A stretch of DNA of 64,000 bases. It comes from Pseudomonas sihuiensis. Lineage in GTDB: Bacteria > Pseudomonadota > Gammaproteobacteria > Pseudomonadales > Pseudomonadaceae. The translations under genes and the position numbers were made by a program. Each line of letters begins with the position of its first letter. Within the stretch, counting starts at the first letter, position 1. The notes below the pieces were generated by a model. It saw only the letters and a list, made by a program, of their open reading frames with translations, was not told the DNA's origin and did no database searches. Below are positions 16,961-25,719 of this stretch, one piece after another. The stretch spans positions 1,178,001 through 1,242,000 of the forward strand of contig NZ_LT629797.1 of assembly GCF_900106015.1 (NCBI RefSeq). The letters are read 5' to 3'.

Positions 16961-17979
16961 CAGGGCATCTCCTTGAACCGCAGGCGGATGTCGATGCGTT
17001 GCAGGGAGCTGCCGGCGGCCAGGTGCAGCCCGCCGCTCCAGCGTAGACGCGGCGGTTGGCGGCGATCCAGGCGCAGCGGCGCGCTGGGCCTCACCAACAG
17101 GCGCAGGTGGCAGTCCATGTCGGGGCCGAGGTAGAGCCCGGCGAGGTCGGCAAGGCGCTGGTGCTGTGCGCCGCCGGGTAGGTAGGTGTTGGCCTGCGCG
17201 GTGCTTAGCGGGCCGAGGGTGAGACGGACGCCAGCATGCTCATCCCAAACCCGGGTGCCGGCGATAGCGTCGCGGCCCAGACCGAGGTTGCGCCCGCCGC
17301 GTTGTAGACGACTGCGGCTGGCTGGCGGGATATCCCGCCAGGTGCCCTGATAGGCCTCGTAGTCCACTGCCACACCGAACTGGTGGCGCACCAGCACGGC
17401 AAAGCCGGCCAGGGAGCGACGCGGGCCGTTGAACAGCGCCGCGCGGGCGGTCAGGGCTGCGTCCGGCAGGTCCATGCGTTGTTGCAGGCTGTGCGGCAGC
17501 AGACCGGCCAGAGCCAGGAGTGGCTGATGGACGGGGGCCCGCTCGGGTGGCTGGAAGCCGAGGGCCAGGCGATGACGACTCAGCACCCGGTAGAGTTGAG
17601 CGAGCAGGCGATTCTGGAACAGGTCGAGGAATTCCGCCGGGGCGTGGTCCTTGTGGCGGGCTCGCTGCTGCAGCCATTCCTGGTAGGCATAGGGCAGGGG
17701 GCCGTCTGGGCCACCGAGGCCGAATACGGCGGTGCTCAGCACCGGCGGCTGCCCCTGCTGTTCCTCCAGGCGTTCCACCTGGCTGGCGGCGAAGGTCGGC
17801 GTGAGTGGCCCGCGCAGGCGCAGGGCTTCGTCGTCCGGGCTGCTGCCCTGACCCAGCGGCGTGGCCTCGGGGCGTTCGCGCTCCAGCAGCAACAGGGCCT
17901 GGAGAAACTCGAAGGCCTGGGGCTTTTCGCGCAGGCGCCGGCTCAGAGGCTTAGGGGCTTGCCGGCTTGGGGCTGCCAT
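16960..17979 (-). CDS. tssG: T6SS baseplate protein TssG
   Basis: 339 residues beginning MAAPSRQAPKPLSRRLREKP, then 'FEFLQALLLLERERPEATPLG', the TssG/ImpH N-terminal signature. Later come 'GPDGPLPYAYQEWLQQRARH' (conserved loop), 'FLDLFQNRLLAQLYRVLSRHR' and a C-terminal 'LDRRQPPRLRW' region. TssG pairs with TssF and TssE in the cytoplasmic baseplate wedge. Its start overlaps the end of tssF by 37 bp and its end touches clpV, showing translational coupling in the tssB-to-clpV operon. Confidence 0.92.
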   Translation of the reverse strand: MAAPSRQAPKPLSRRLREKPQAFEFLQALLLLERERPEATPLGQGSSPDDEALRLRGPLTPTFAASQVERLEEQQGQPPVLSTAVFGLGGPDGPLPYAYQEWLQQRARHKDHAPAEFLDLFQNRLLAQLYRVLSRHRLALGFQPPERAPVHQPLLALAGLLPHSLQQRMDLPDAALTARAALFNGPRRSLAGFAVLVRHQFGVAVDYEAYQGTWRDIPPASRSRLQRGGRNLGLGRDAIAGTRVWDEHAGVRLTLGPLSTAQANTYLPGGAQHQRLADLAGLYLGPDMDCHLRLLVRPSAPLRLDRRQPPRLRWSGGLHLAAGSSLQRIDIRLRFKEMP

Positions 17980-19730
17980 GTCCGGATCTCCTTGTCGGCG
18001 TCTACCAGCACCGTACGCACGAAGCGGTTGGGCGTGGCGTAGAGGGAGAAGAACTGCGCCAGTACGGCGGAGAACAGCACAGCGCTGGTGCCAGCGAAAT
18101 GCTGCGGGTCGAGGCGGACACGCACCTCCAGGCCGTTGCGCCAGCCGCGCCAGGCATCTTCGCCAACCCGCGCCACCACGCGCTCGCAGGTCAGTTCTAT
18201 CAGGCCTTCCACCTGTCGTCTTGGCCCGGCCTCGTCCCGCAGGTTGTGCAGGTGTAGCAGTTCGCGCAGCGCCTCAAGCGCGTTCGGGCCTTCCACAAGG
18301 GACAGGTGATTGAGACTCAGCTGGGACACCAGTCGCCAGCGTGAGGGGCCGGACAGACGCGGCAGGCTTTGAGGTGTCGGCGGGGTCAGCAGGCTGGCCA
18401 GCGCCACTGGGCCGGGGCGCTCGAAGCCCAGGCGGGTGCCGGCGGCTAGATTCTCGGCAAGGTGCCGGTTGGTACAAAGGAGCTCGGCGGTGAGGCTGTA
18501 TTCGGGGGCCTCGTGCAACGGGTCGAAAGCGGTGTCCACCAGGCTGAGCAGCAGGTCGCTACCGGGCCGCGCCAGATTCAGGCCCTGGACGCGACGGGCA
18601 TGCCAGTACAGACCTTCGCCGGTGTGGCTGTGGCCGTAGTAGGCCGGTACACGGCGCACGCCCTGCGGGGTGGCGGCGCGCAGGGCGCGGATGCTGTGAA
18701 TCTCCACGCTGTTCTCGCGGTGGGCGTCGGCCACCAGTCGATACTCGCTGCGGGTGCCGTCCGGACGCAAGGGCTCAGAAGTGCGCGGGAACAGGTTGAT
18801 TGCCGGCGCGCAGCCCAGGCGCAGTTCGCTGGCCTGCAGGTGCGGCCTGCCCAGCGGGGCGCGGTCGAAGGCGATCAGCACCTGGCAGTTACGTCCGCCA
18901 TCGATCGGTGGCAGCAGCGGCAGATCGAAGAAGGCGAACTTGTCGGGGAAGGCGAAGTACTCTGCCAGCAGGCGCAGGCCGGGGTGTTGGCCGTCTTCGT
19001 CAGGCAGCAGCGCCTGGTGGTCGCCGAAGCCCACCGGGACTACATCGCCAGGCACTGCTTGCAGCGGGGCTTCTGGTGCGCCGCTCCACACCCCGAGGCC
19101 GTGGGCAGCGAGTAGGTCATAGAGGGTGGCGTTCGTCATCGGTGAAGCGGCGAGGTGAATCCGCAGGCGGCGCACCGCTAGCTCCGCCCAGTCGAATTCG
19201 CCCAGGCATTCCAGAGTCAGGCGCAGTGCCGAGCGCGCGCGTGGGTGGCCGGAGAAGGCCACGGCGGCGTCGCCATCCAGCAGGATTGCCTCGCGGATGC
19301 GCAGCGGCCAGAGCACCGCCTCGGCGCTGGTTCGCAGGTGCACGCTGGCACCCTCTCGGGTGGTGACGAAAAGTGCTGTGTCACGAGGCAGGGTATAACC
19401 CTCGGCGAGGTTGCCCTGAGTCGGGTCTGGCTCGAACTGTACGATGCTGCAGGAGGGAAGGGGTCTCAGGGCCAGTGGGTAGAGTAGCTCCAGCAGGGCG
19501 TCGCTAAATTCGGCGTAGTCATCGTCGAGACGCCGGTGGAGCCGTGCGCTAAGAAGCGCGAAGCCCTCCAGCAGCCGTTCGACGTGGGGGTCCGGGCATT
19601 CGTCCGGGGCCAGCTCCAGACGTCGCGCCACTTTAGGGTAGCGCTGGGCAAAACCGGCACCGGCGTGGCGTAGCCACGTGAGTTCGCGTTGGTAGTAGTC
19701 CAGCAGATCGGCATCAATCGAGTCGCTCAT
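17943..19730 (-). CDS. tssF: T6SS baseplate protein TssF
   Basis: 595 residues. The N terminus 'LLDYYQRELTWLRHAGAGFAQRYPKVA' followed by 'DPHVERLLEGFALLSARLHRRLDDDYAEF' is the TssF/VasA signature. The C-terminal part has 'GLIELTCERVVARV' and ends in 'FVRTVLVDADKEIRTWQPQ'. TssF forms the major part of the baseplate wedge with TssG and TssE. The gene overlaps tssE (17 bp) upstream and tssG (37 bp) downstream. Length is normal for the family. Confidence 0.93.
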   Translation of the reverse strand: MSDSIDADLLDYYQRELTWLRHAGAGFAQRYPKVARRLELAPDECPDPHVERLLEGFALLSARLHRRLDDDYAEFSDALLELLYPLALRPLPSCSIVQFEPDPTQGNLAEGYTLPRDTALFVTTREGASVHLRTSAEAVLWPLRIREAILLDGDAAVAFSGHPRARSALRLTLECLGEFDWAELAVRRLRIHLAASPMTNATLYDLLAAHGLGVWSGAPEAPLQAVPGDVVPVGFGDHQALLPDEDGQHPGLRLLAEYFAFPDKFAFFDLPLLPPIDGGRNCQVLIAFDRAPLGRPHLQASELRLGCAPAINLFPRTSEPLRPDGTRSEYRLVADAHRENSVEIHSIRALRAATPQGVRRVPAYYGHSHTGEGLYWHARRVQGLNLARPGSDLLLSLVDTAFDPLHEAPEYSLTAELLCTNRHLAENLAAGTRLGFERPGPVALASLLTPPTPQSLPRLSGPSRWRLVSQLSLNHLSLVEGPNALEALRELLHLHNLRDEAGPRRQVEGLIELTCERVVARVGEDAWRGWRNGLEVRVRLDPQHFAGTSAVLFSAVLAQFFSLYATPNRFVRTVLVDADKEIRTWQPQAGKPLSL

Positions 19731-20154
19731 GGCGTACCTCTAGACCGTCGTCGCCGGGGGCGAGGAGGAACAACACAGGCCAGGAGCGGCGACCACCGCG
19801 TAGGCGCCCGGCCAGGCGGATGCCGAGGCGCTGGGGTTGGTCGGGCAGCGCCTCGACATCGATCTCGCTCAACTGCAGGCGTGGTTCAAAGTACTGAATG
19901 GCAGCGCGTAGTTCTCGCAGCAGAAGACGGCGGTCATCGATCCGCAGGGCTTGCAGGGCAGTCCAATCGGCGATGCCATAGTCGAGCAGCGTGAGCGGCC
20001 GGCCGGGCGCTCGTCGGGGGCGACGAGTGTTGAGCAGGCGCGCCAACTCCAGGCGGACGGACTCGGCCAGGGCGTTGCGGTCGAAGTCCGGTGCCTCGTC
20101 CAACTGGGTGGAGAGGCGCTCGAACAAGGGGGGTAGCAGTCCGCTGTGCGGCAT
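19714..20154 (-). CDS. tssE: T6SS baseplate protein TssE (gp25-like)
   Basis: 146 residues with the gp25/lysozyme-like fold of phage baseplates: 'LFERLSTQLD' near the start, 'ESVRLELARLLNTRR', 'LLDYGIADWTAL', and a conserved 'LRELRAAIQYFEPRLQLSEIDV'. It links the tube-sheath to the TssF/G wedge. It lies 20 bp after hcp and overlaps the tssF start by 17 bp. The segment around 'YFEPRL' is the expected place of the conserved EPR motif, which is present. Confidence 0.88.
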   Translation of the reverse strand: MPHSGLLPPLFERLSTQLDEAPDFDRNALAESVRLELARLLNTRRPRRAPGRPLTLLDYGIADWTALQALRIDDRRLLLRELRAAIQYFEPRLQLSEIDVEALPDQPQRLGIRLAGRLRGGRRSWPVLFLLAPGDDGLEVRHERLD

Positions 20155-20174
20155 TGAGCGGTGGTGTCCTTAAC

Positions 20175-20678
20175 TTAGCTGGACTTGACGAGCTTGTTGG
20201 CTGCCAGGTCCCAGGTGGAGGCGGCGGTGCCTTCCTTGGTGCCATCGTCCTTCTGCGCGGTGAGCTCCCATTTAATCTTGGTAAAGTTCAGCGACAGGGT
20301 TTCCACCGGCTTACCGCCGGCACCACCACTGACGCTGACGTTGGAGAGCACCACGTTATCGAGGGTGTAGATGATGAACGGCAACAACTTGCCATCGCCT
20401 TCGGCGGCGTTGCGGCCGATGGTGATCTTGGCTGTGGTGATGGGTTTGCCGGCACAGCAGTATTCGTTGAGCGAGGGAGTGGCGGTATCGACGAACTTGG
20501 TGACGGTGAACTCGCCGATGTGCGGCTTGCCGGAGGTGCGCTCCGAGTTGCTGACATCGTTGGTGACCTGCATTGCCACATTGTGGCTGTAGGACATCAA
20601 CTCGATCTTGTCGGTGTAGCCCTCGAGCAGGCTGTCGCCTTTGATGTCGTCGCCGAGGTCGAGAATGATGGCATCCAT
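20175..20678 (-). CDS. hcp: T6SS tube protein Hcp (TssD)
   Basis: 167 residues starting MDAIILDLGDDIKGDSLLEG, with 'YTDKIELMSYSHNVAMQVT' and 'GEFTVTKFVDTATPSLNEYC', and a late 'VETLSLNFTKIKWELTAQ'. This is the beta-barrel Hcp family that stacks as hexamers into the inner tube and can chaperone small effectors. It sits between tssC and tssE within the same operon. Family length normal; no extended effector domain is fused at the C terminus. Confidence 0.93.
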   Translation of the reverse strand: MDAIILDLGDDIKGDSLLEGYTDKIELMSYSHNVAMQVTNDVSNSERTSGKPHIGEFTVTKFVDTATPSLNEYCCAGKPITTAKITIGRNAAEGDGKLLPFIIYTLDNVVLSNVSVSGGAGGKPVETLSLNFTKIKWELTAQKDDGTKEGTAASTWDLAANKLVKSS

Positions 20679-20760
20679 CGCGGATAACTCCTGGGTCTGG
20701 AAACAGAGTGGATCGTGATGTGGGCGAGCCCCCGCCGAAACGGCCGGCGGGGGCGTCGGG

Positions 20761-22239
20761 TCAGGCCGCTACAGGCGGCGGTAGGCTGGCCACCAGACGG
20801 ATCGACGCGGTCAGCTCCTCCAGCTGGAAATGCGGGCGCAGGAACACCGTGGCGCGGTAGACGCCTGGCTTGCCGGCGACTTCCGAGACGTCCACGCGTG
20901 CTTCGCGTAGGGGGTACTGGGCCTTGATCTCCTGGGGCGCGTTGTCGTTGATCAACACGTAGTCCGCGATCCAGTTGTTGAGGTAGGTCTGCACGTTGTC
21001 GCGAGTCATGAAGCTGCCCACCTTGTCGCGCATGATCACCTTCAGGTAGTGGGCGAAGCGCGATGCTGCCAGCACATAGGGCAACATGGCCGAGATGCGG
21101 GCGTTGGCGTTGGCTTCGTTGGTGTTGTAGAGCCTGGCCTTGTTGGTGGTCTGACCGCCGAAGAACACTGCCATGTCGGTGTTTTTCTTGTGGCACAGAG
21201 AGATGAAACCGAGGTCGTTGAGTTCCTTCTCGCGGCGATCGGTGATCGCCACTTCGGTCGGGCACTTCAGCGACAGGTCGCCAGACAGGGTGCGGAAGGT
21301 GTGTGCCGGCAGGCCCTCCACCGCTCCACCGCCTTCGGCGCCACGGATAGCCGCGCACCAGCCATACTTGGCGAAGGCGCTGGTGATGCGCTGTGCCAGC
21401 AGCCAGGCGGCATTACCCCAGAGGTACTTGGAGTGGTCGGTGCCGTTGACGTCCTCGACGTAGTCCATGCCCTCCACCGGATTGGTGTCCGGACCATAGG
21501 GCAGGCGCAGGAGGAAGTTCGGCAGCACGAGTGAGACGTAGCGCGAATCCTCGCTCTCGCGGAAGCTGCGCCACTTGATCAGCTCCAGGCTCTCGAAGAT
21601 CTTGCTGAGGTCGCGAGGCACGGCCAGCTCGGTGAAGCTGTTCATGTCGAACAATTTAGGGTTGGCGGCGGCGATGAATGGCGCGTGGGCAGCGGCTGCG
21701 ACGTTGGAGAGCTTTTCTAGCAGGGCGACGTCTTGTGGATGGCGGCCGAATGCATAGTCGCCCACTAGCAGACTGAATGGGTGTCCACCGAAGGTGCCGT
21801 ATTCCTCTTCATAGATCTTCTTGAACAGCGAGCTCTGGTCGAATTCGACGGCCTTCTCCAGATCGTTCTGCAATTCCTTCTGAGTGACGTTGAGCAGGCG
21901 CAACTTCAGGCGGCTGCTGGTCTCTGTTTGGTCCACCAGCATGTGCAAGCCTCGCCAGGAGGCCTCCAGCTTCTGCATGTCAGGATGGTGCAGAACCTCG
22001 TTGAGTTGGTCGCTGATCAGCTTGTCGATTTGGCTGATGCGGTCGTTGATCATGGCCACGGTGTCCTTGTCGATGGCCATGCCTTCGTCAAGCACCTGAG
22101 TGGCGAATTCCGCGAGCATGTCGCGGGCGTAGTCCTGCTGGCTTTCGTCGTGGGCCATTCGGCCCTCGGCAATGATTCGGTCGAGTAGAGTCAGGGTCTG
22201 GGTCGTGCTCTCGCTGGAAGCACCGGCTTTGGTGGCCAT
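20761..22239 (-). CDS. tssC: T6SS sheath protein TssC
   Basis: 492 residues. Recognisable blocks are 'INDRISQIDKLISDQLNEVLH', 'EASWRGLHMLVDQTETSSRLKLRLLN', 'YEEEYGTFGGHPFSLLVGDY' and 'CHKKNTDMAVFFGGQT'. It ends with 'NAPQEIKAQYPLREARVDVSEVAGKPGVY', 'LRPHFQLEELTASIRLVA'. TssC (VipB) forms the contractile sheath with TssB, encoded 29 bp upstream. Full length. Confidence 0.95.
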   Translation of the reverse strand: MATKAGASSESTTQTLTLLDRIIAEGRMAHDESQQDYARDMLAEFATQVLDEGMAIDKDTVAMINDRISQIDKLISDQLNEVLHHPDMQKLEASWRGLHMLVDQTETSSRLKLRLLNVTQKELQNDLEKAVEFDQSSLFKKIYEEEYGTFGGHPFSLLVGDYAFGRHPQDVALLEKLSNVAAAAHAPFIAAANPKLFDMNSFTELAVPRDLSKIFESLELIKWRSFRESEDSRYVSLVLPNFLLRLPYGPDTNPVEGMDYVEDVNGTDHSKYLWGNAAWLLAQRITSAFAKYGWCAAIRGAEGGGAVEGLPAHTFRTLSGDLSLKCPTEVAITDRREKELNDLGFISLCHKKNTDMAVFFGGQTTNKARLYNTNEANANARISAMLPYVLAASRFAHYLKVIMRDKVGSFMTRDNVQTYLNNWIADYVLINDNAPQEIKAQYPLREARVDVSEVAGKPGVYRATVFLRPHFQLEELTASIRLVASLPPPVAA

Positions 22240-22268
22240 TACGTCATCTCCGGGTGTTCAAGGGGCGC

Positions 22269-22862
22269 TCAGGCCTGGGGTTCGGTCGGTGCTTCACCGT
22301 CGTCGGAAGCAGGGGTATCGACTGGTGCTTCGACGTCGGCGGTGCCTGCGGCTTGGGCTGGAGATTCGCTCTCTGGGCGTGAGGACTTGATCTCCTGCAG
22401 GCCTTCGGTATTGCTCACTACGTCCTGCAACAGTTTGTCGAGGTCATCGTTGCCGTCGAGCTTGGTAAGCAAGTCACGCAAGCGCTGGCGTGCCTCATAC
22501 AAGCGGCGCAGTGGCGTGATTTGATTGACGATGTTGACTGGGTCGAAGTCGTCGAAGTGGCGGAAGCGCAGCTCAACGTTGAGCTTGCTGCCGTCGCCGC
22601 TGATGGTGTTTTCCACCTGCAAAGTGCTGCGCGGTTCGATGGAGGCGAGTACTTCGTTGAAGTTGTCGCGGTCGATCTCGGTGAAGCGGCGGTCGATCAG
22701 CTTGGGCAACGGTGTTTCGGGTTTGCCGGAGAGGTCAGCGAGGATACCGACCACGAGAGGCAGTTCCTTTTTTTCGATCGCGTTACCGATTTCGACGTCG
22801 TAGGTGATCTGGACCCGTGGCGGACGGATCCGATCCAGCTTGTGTTGCGTGCTCTCAGCCAT
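22269..22862 (-). CDS. tssB: T6SS sheath protein TssB
   Basis: 197 residues from ATG 22862 (MAESTQHKLDRIRPPRVQIT). The open frame extends 46 codons further upstream, but family TssB proteins begin at about this Met, so the extension is not used. Signature blocks are 'YDVEIGNAIEKKELPLVVGI', 'LIDRRFTEIDRDNFNEVLAS' and 'LRFRHFDDFDPVNIVNQI'. The C-terminal ~30 residues are a low-complexity acidic Pro/Ala tail. TssB pairs with TssC in the sheath. It is the first gene of the minus-strand operon and faces tssJ across 209 bp. Confidence 0.92.
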   Translation of the reverse strand: MAESTQHKLDRIRPPRVQITYDVEIGNAIEKKELPLVVGILADLSGKPETPLPKLIDRRFTEIDRDNFNEVLASIEPRSTLQVENTISGDGSKLNVELRFRHFDDFDPVNIVNQITPLRRLYEARQRLRDLLTKLDGNDDLDKLLQDVVSNTEGLQEIKSSRPESESPAQAAGTADVEAPVDTPASDDGEAPTEPQA

Positions 22863-23071
22863 GTTGGTTGGGCTCCGGGGCAGTACCTGGAGCGCAATGC
22901 AGCGGAAGGATCCTATGCTCGCACTCCCTTGCTGGACCGCTACTGCAACGGGGTAGCCGAACACCGAGCCCGTCCTTGACGATCCATCCACATCCGTCAT
23001 GAGGACGAACTTTCATAGACGCTAGATCAGGTCTATAAATTTGCAAATGTGAAATTCAAGGTGAAGTCTTC
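22863..23071. promoter_or_regulatory. divergent promoter region of the two T6SS operons
   Basis: 209 bp separate the tssB and tssJ starts, which point away from each other, so both operon promoters should lie here. An AT-rich patch with CTATAAATT near 23030-23045 is a candidate tssJ -10 region, and AAGGTGA precedes tssJ. No sigma-54 GG-N10-GC pair or clear dyad operator was recognised. Confidence 0.45.
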
Positions 23072-23539
23072 ATGACACAGGGACGTCCGATTTCCTGCTT
23101 TCCTGCTCTGCTGCTTCTAATTCTCATGCTGGCCGGATGTGGTTTTCGAGGCGAGAGAATCGGACTGGATAGCCTGACGCTCGATGTAGCGGAGCGCGCC
23201 AATGACGACACGCCCATCGCTGTGGACTTCGTTGCGGTGCACGATCCAGACCTGCTCAAACTGCTGTCCGAGATTCCTTCCAGACAGTGGTTCACCGAGC
23301 GAGATCAGTACCGTCGTGACTATCGGCAACTGTTTTCGGTGTGGAGTCTGGAGCTGGTGCCTGGCCAATTTCGCGACGTTCGCGACTTCCCTTTCTCTGG
23401 TGACCAGGCGGCTGGACTTTTGGTATTCGCCGGCTATAACACTCCTGGTGCGCACCGTTTGCGCCTGAGCGAATCAGGCCGTGTGTGGCTTCGCTTCGAT
23501 AGCAGGGAAATGCGTCTGCTGACGGATCGGGATCGCTAG
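23072..23539 (+). CDS. tssJ: T6SS outer-membrane lipoprotein TssJ
   Basis: 155 residues. A signal peptide with lipobox 'LLILMLAGC' places the lipidated Cys at residue 23. The mature part is strand-rich ('DTPIAVDFVAVHDPDLLKLLSEIPSRQWF', a loop matching the TssJ L1-2 region, then 'YRQLFSVWSLELVPGQ'). TssJ anchors TssM at the outer membrane. It is first in tssJ-K-L-M-A. The call rests on lipobox, size and operon position more than on strong sequence identity. Confidence 0.85.
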   Translation: MTQGRPISCFPALLLLILMLAGCGFRGERIGLDSLTLDVAERANDDTPIAVDFVAVHDPDLLKLLSEIPSRQWFTERDQYRRDYRQLFSVWSLELVPGQFRDVRDFPFSGDQAAGLLVFAGYNTPGAHRLRLSESGRVWLRFDSREMRLLTDRDR

Positions 23540-23592
23540 CCAGTTGCGCACGCTGCGTGCATGCCAAACAGCGGATGTCGAAGGGGAGTGGT

Positions 23593-24918
23593 ATGAAGGT
23601 GTTGCCGGATGCAGTCTGCTGGCACGAGGGCATGCAACTGTTGCCTCAGCATTTCCAACTGCAGGGGATACGCGCTGAGGTTATCGCTGCGCTCTGCGCC
23701 AGAGCCGGCAATCCTTGGTTCTGGGGGGTGGCCGAATTGGAGGTCGACCCTGCCGCACTGAGTACCGGCCTGGTACGTATCCAATCCCTTGAGGCGATCC
23801 TGCCAGATGGCTTGCCCGTCAGTGTGCAACCGGGTGGCGGCAGGGTTCTTGAGTTCGATGTGGGACCTGCTGTGGCAGCTTCAGTCAATGCCAGCGTGAC
23901 CGTCTACCTGGCAGTCAACCCTCTTGGCCGCAGCGGCCAGGTACTGCCCCTCAACGGACGATTGCAATCACATCTCGCAGAGGCGGTACCTGATCTTGCC
24001 AGCGGCGAGCATCCAGAGCCGATTCTCGTCTGGCGCCCCAATCTACGCTTGGTGACTGATAGCGACAGGGCTGATTCTATTTGTCTACCTCTGTTGCGGA
24101 TCTCCAACGAGGGTGGTGGATTCGTCAGGCAACCCTACGTGCCACCTATGGGATTGATCCTGCCCGAGTCTGACCTGGGTCAGATGGTCTCTGCGCTATG
24201 CGCAAGGGGGCGAGAAAAATGCCTGTTCCTCGCCGGACGGTTGCGTCAAGCCGAGCAAGCGGGAAATCGTGATGATACGCAGGAACTCAGACGGCAATTG
24301 ACGGCGCTGTGGGCCCGTCTCCCGGAAGTTGAAGTCGCTTTGAACAGTCGAGCGGCTACTCCAGCGAATCTGCATGGCTTACTGGCCGGATTGGCAGGAG
24401 CATGGAGTGCATTGGATCCATTGAACGGCGTGCCAGCATTCGCACCTCTTGATTTTCTCGAACTCAAGCGAGGCTTCGACGAAGTAATCGAGTGGCTACA
24501 CCGGAACCTGGACAGCATCCGCGTCGGTTACCGTTGCTTGGTATTCGAGCATTCCGAGCAAGGGTTTTCGATTGATTTGCCAGATACCCAGACAGGTCGT
24601 CAGCGCCTTGTTGTGGGGCTGCGCATGCCGACGGGCTCTGGGCAGGAAGCTGCGCGGGCATGGCTGGGACAGGCAGTGATCGCCTCGCGACAACACGTAC
24701 CGACGCTCGTACAGCAGCGCATGAGCGGTCTGCCTCACCAGCCCATGAACCGCCACGAACGAGCCGCGTACGGTGTGGGTGAGGAAACTCACCTTTTTCT
24801 GATTCAGGCTTCCGGTGACTGGTTCGATCCGGAGCAACCACTTTGCCTGGCGGTTACCTCTCAGAGGGTGAGTTCAAGTCCCTGGCAGGTTCTTCTATTT
24901 ACGACCGATAGCCACTGA
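23593..24918 (+). CDS. tssK: T6SS baseplate-membrane linker TssK
   Basis: 441 residues from ATG 23593, preceded by AAGGGGAG; an upstream in-frame ATG (23557) lacks a site. The N terminus 'VLPDAVCWHEGMQLLPQHFQ' is the hallmark TssK start, followed by phage-RBP-like shoulder strands. The C-terminal head contains 'LPHQPMNRHERAAYGVGEETHLFLI'. TssK trimers connect the TssEFG baseplate to TssL/TssM. The stop is followed by tssL after 30 bp. Confidence 0.93.
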   Translation: MKVLPDAVCWHEGMQLLPQHFQLQGIRAEVIAALCARAGNPWFWGVAELEVDPAALSTGLVRIQSLEAILPDGLPVSVQPGGGRVLEFDVGPAVAASVNASVTVYLAVNPLGRSGQVLPLNGRLQSHLAEAVPDLASGEHPEPILVWRPNLRLVTDSDRADSICLPLLRISNEGGGFVRQPYVPPMGLILPESDLGQMVSALCARGREKCLFLAGRLRQAEQAGNRDDTQELRRQLTALWARLPEVEVALNSRAATPANLHGLLAGLAGAWSALDPLNGVPAFAPLDFLELKRGFDEVIEWLHRNLDSIRVGYRCLVFEHSEQGFSIDLPDTQTGRQRLVVGLRMPTGSGQEAARAWLGQAVIASRQHVPTLVQQRMSGLPHQPMNRHERAAYGVGEETHLFLIQASGDWFDPEQPLCLAVTSQRVSSSPWQVLLFTTDSH

Positions 24919-24948
24919 AATCAGCCTTCCCAAGCCAAGGATGCATAG

Positions 24949-25719
24949 ATGTCGCAAAGGAGCGTTTCTCTTTACCCCCCAGAGTTTGGAGAGGCACCTC
25001 TGAGCCAGGCTTTTCGCGAAGCCTGGATCGAATGGCGAGAGGTTTGGGATGGTGTGGCAGGACTGAGCAACCCTGGCAACGAACAGATCGAACGCATGGC
25101 AGAGGCCACGATCCTCGTGGTTCGCCGTCTCTGGCGCAGCGCATTTGCCAGTGTCGGCGCATCCTCCTCGAGCCAGGTCAAGGCGATGGTCTATGCATTC
25201 GTCGCCCTGGTTGATGAACGGCTCTTGTTCGATGACTGGCCAGGCAGATCGGCATGGCAGCCACGTCCGCTTGAAACGCGCTTGTATGGTTCGCGCAATG
25301 CAGGTGAGCGACTGCCACGCGCCATTCACAAACTCCTCAAGGAGCGTGCTCCGGCCTCTCGTGATCTGGCTAACGTCTACCTCCAGTGTTTGATTCTTGG
25401 CTTCTATGGCGGCTTGCGTAGCGACCGCGGTCGGGCGCTGCATGCGCGCTGGCGGCATGCACTTTTCACCTTCGCCTGGCAACGTGAGCCAGCGGTGAAT
25501 GGCGCGATGAGCAGCCTGGCACGGCCGAGCCGTGCTGCGCCTTTACGTCTACCCATGAGGCGAGTGCTGCCAGATGGTATGCGCCTGGGACTGGCTATCT
25601 GCGGGTTGCTGGTGGTTCTGAGCACGGTCGGACACTGGATGTGGAGTGACATTCAGTCGGAGCTGACCCCCTTGATGCATCTGATCACCATGGACGACGG
25701 TGGGAGCCCGGTTGAATGA
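24949..25719 (+). CDS. tssL: T6SS inner-membrane protein TssL (DotU-type)
   Basis: 256 residues. The cytoplasmic hook domain carries 'LSQAFREAWIEWREVWDG' and 'VKAMVYAFVALVDERLLFDDW', the DotU signature. A single C-terminal membrane anchor follows at about 210-228 ('LAICGLLVVLSTVGHWMW'), leaving a short periplasmic tail. There is no OmpA/peptidoglycan-binding extension. The stop codon overlaps the tssM start (ATGA, 25716-25719). Confidence 0.92.
   Translation: MSQRSVSLYPPEFGEAPLSQAFREAWIEWREVWDGVAGLSNPGNEQIERMAEATILVVRRLWRSAFASVGASSSSQVKAMVYAFVALVDERLLFDDWPGRSAWQPRPLETRLYGSRNAGERLPRAIHKLLKERAPASRDLANVYLQCLILGFYGGLRSDRGRALHARWRHALFTFAWQREPAVNGAMSSLARPSRAAPLRLPMRRVLPDGMRLGLAICGLLVVLSTVGHWMWSDIQSELTPLMHLITMDDGGSPVE

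Noticed and set aside
22863..23000. 46-codon upstream extension of tssB
   Set aside because: TssB proteins begin at about MAESTQ...; the extension has no family match and would cover the divergent promoter.
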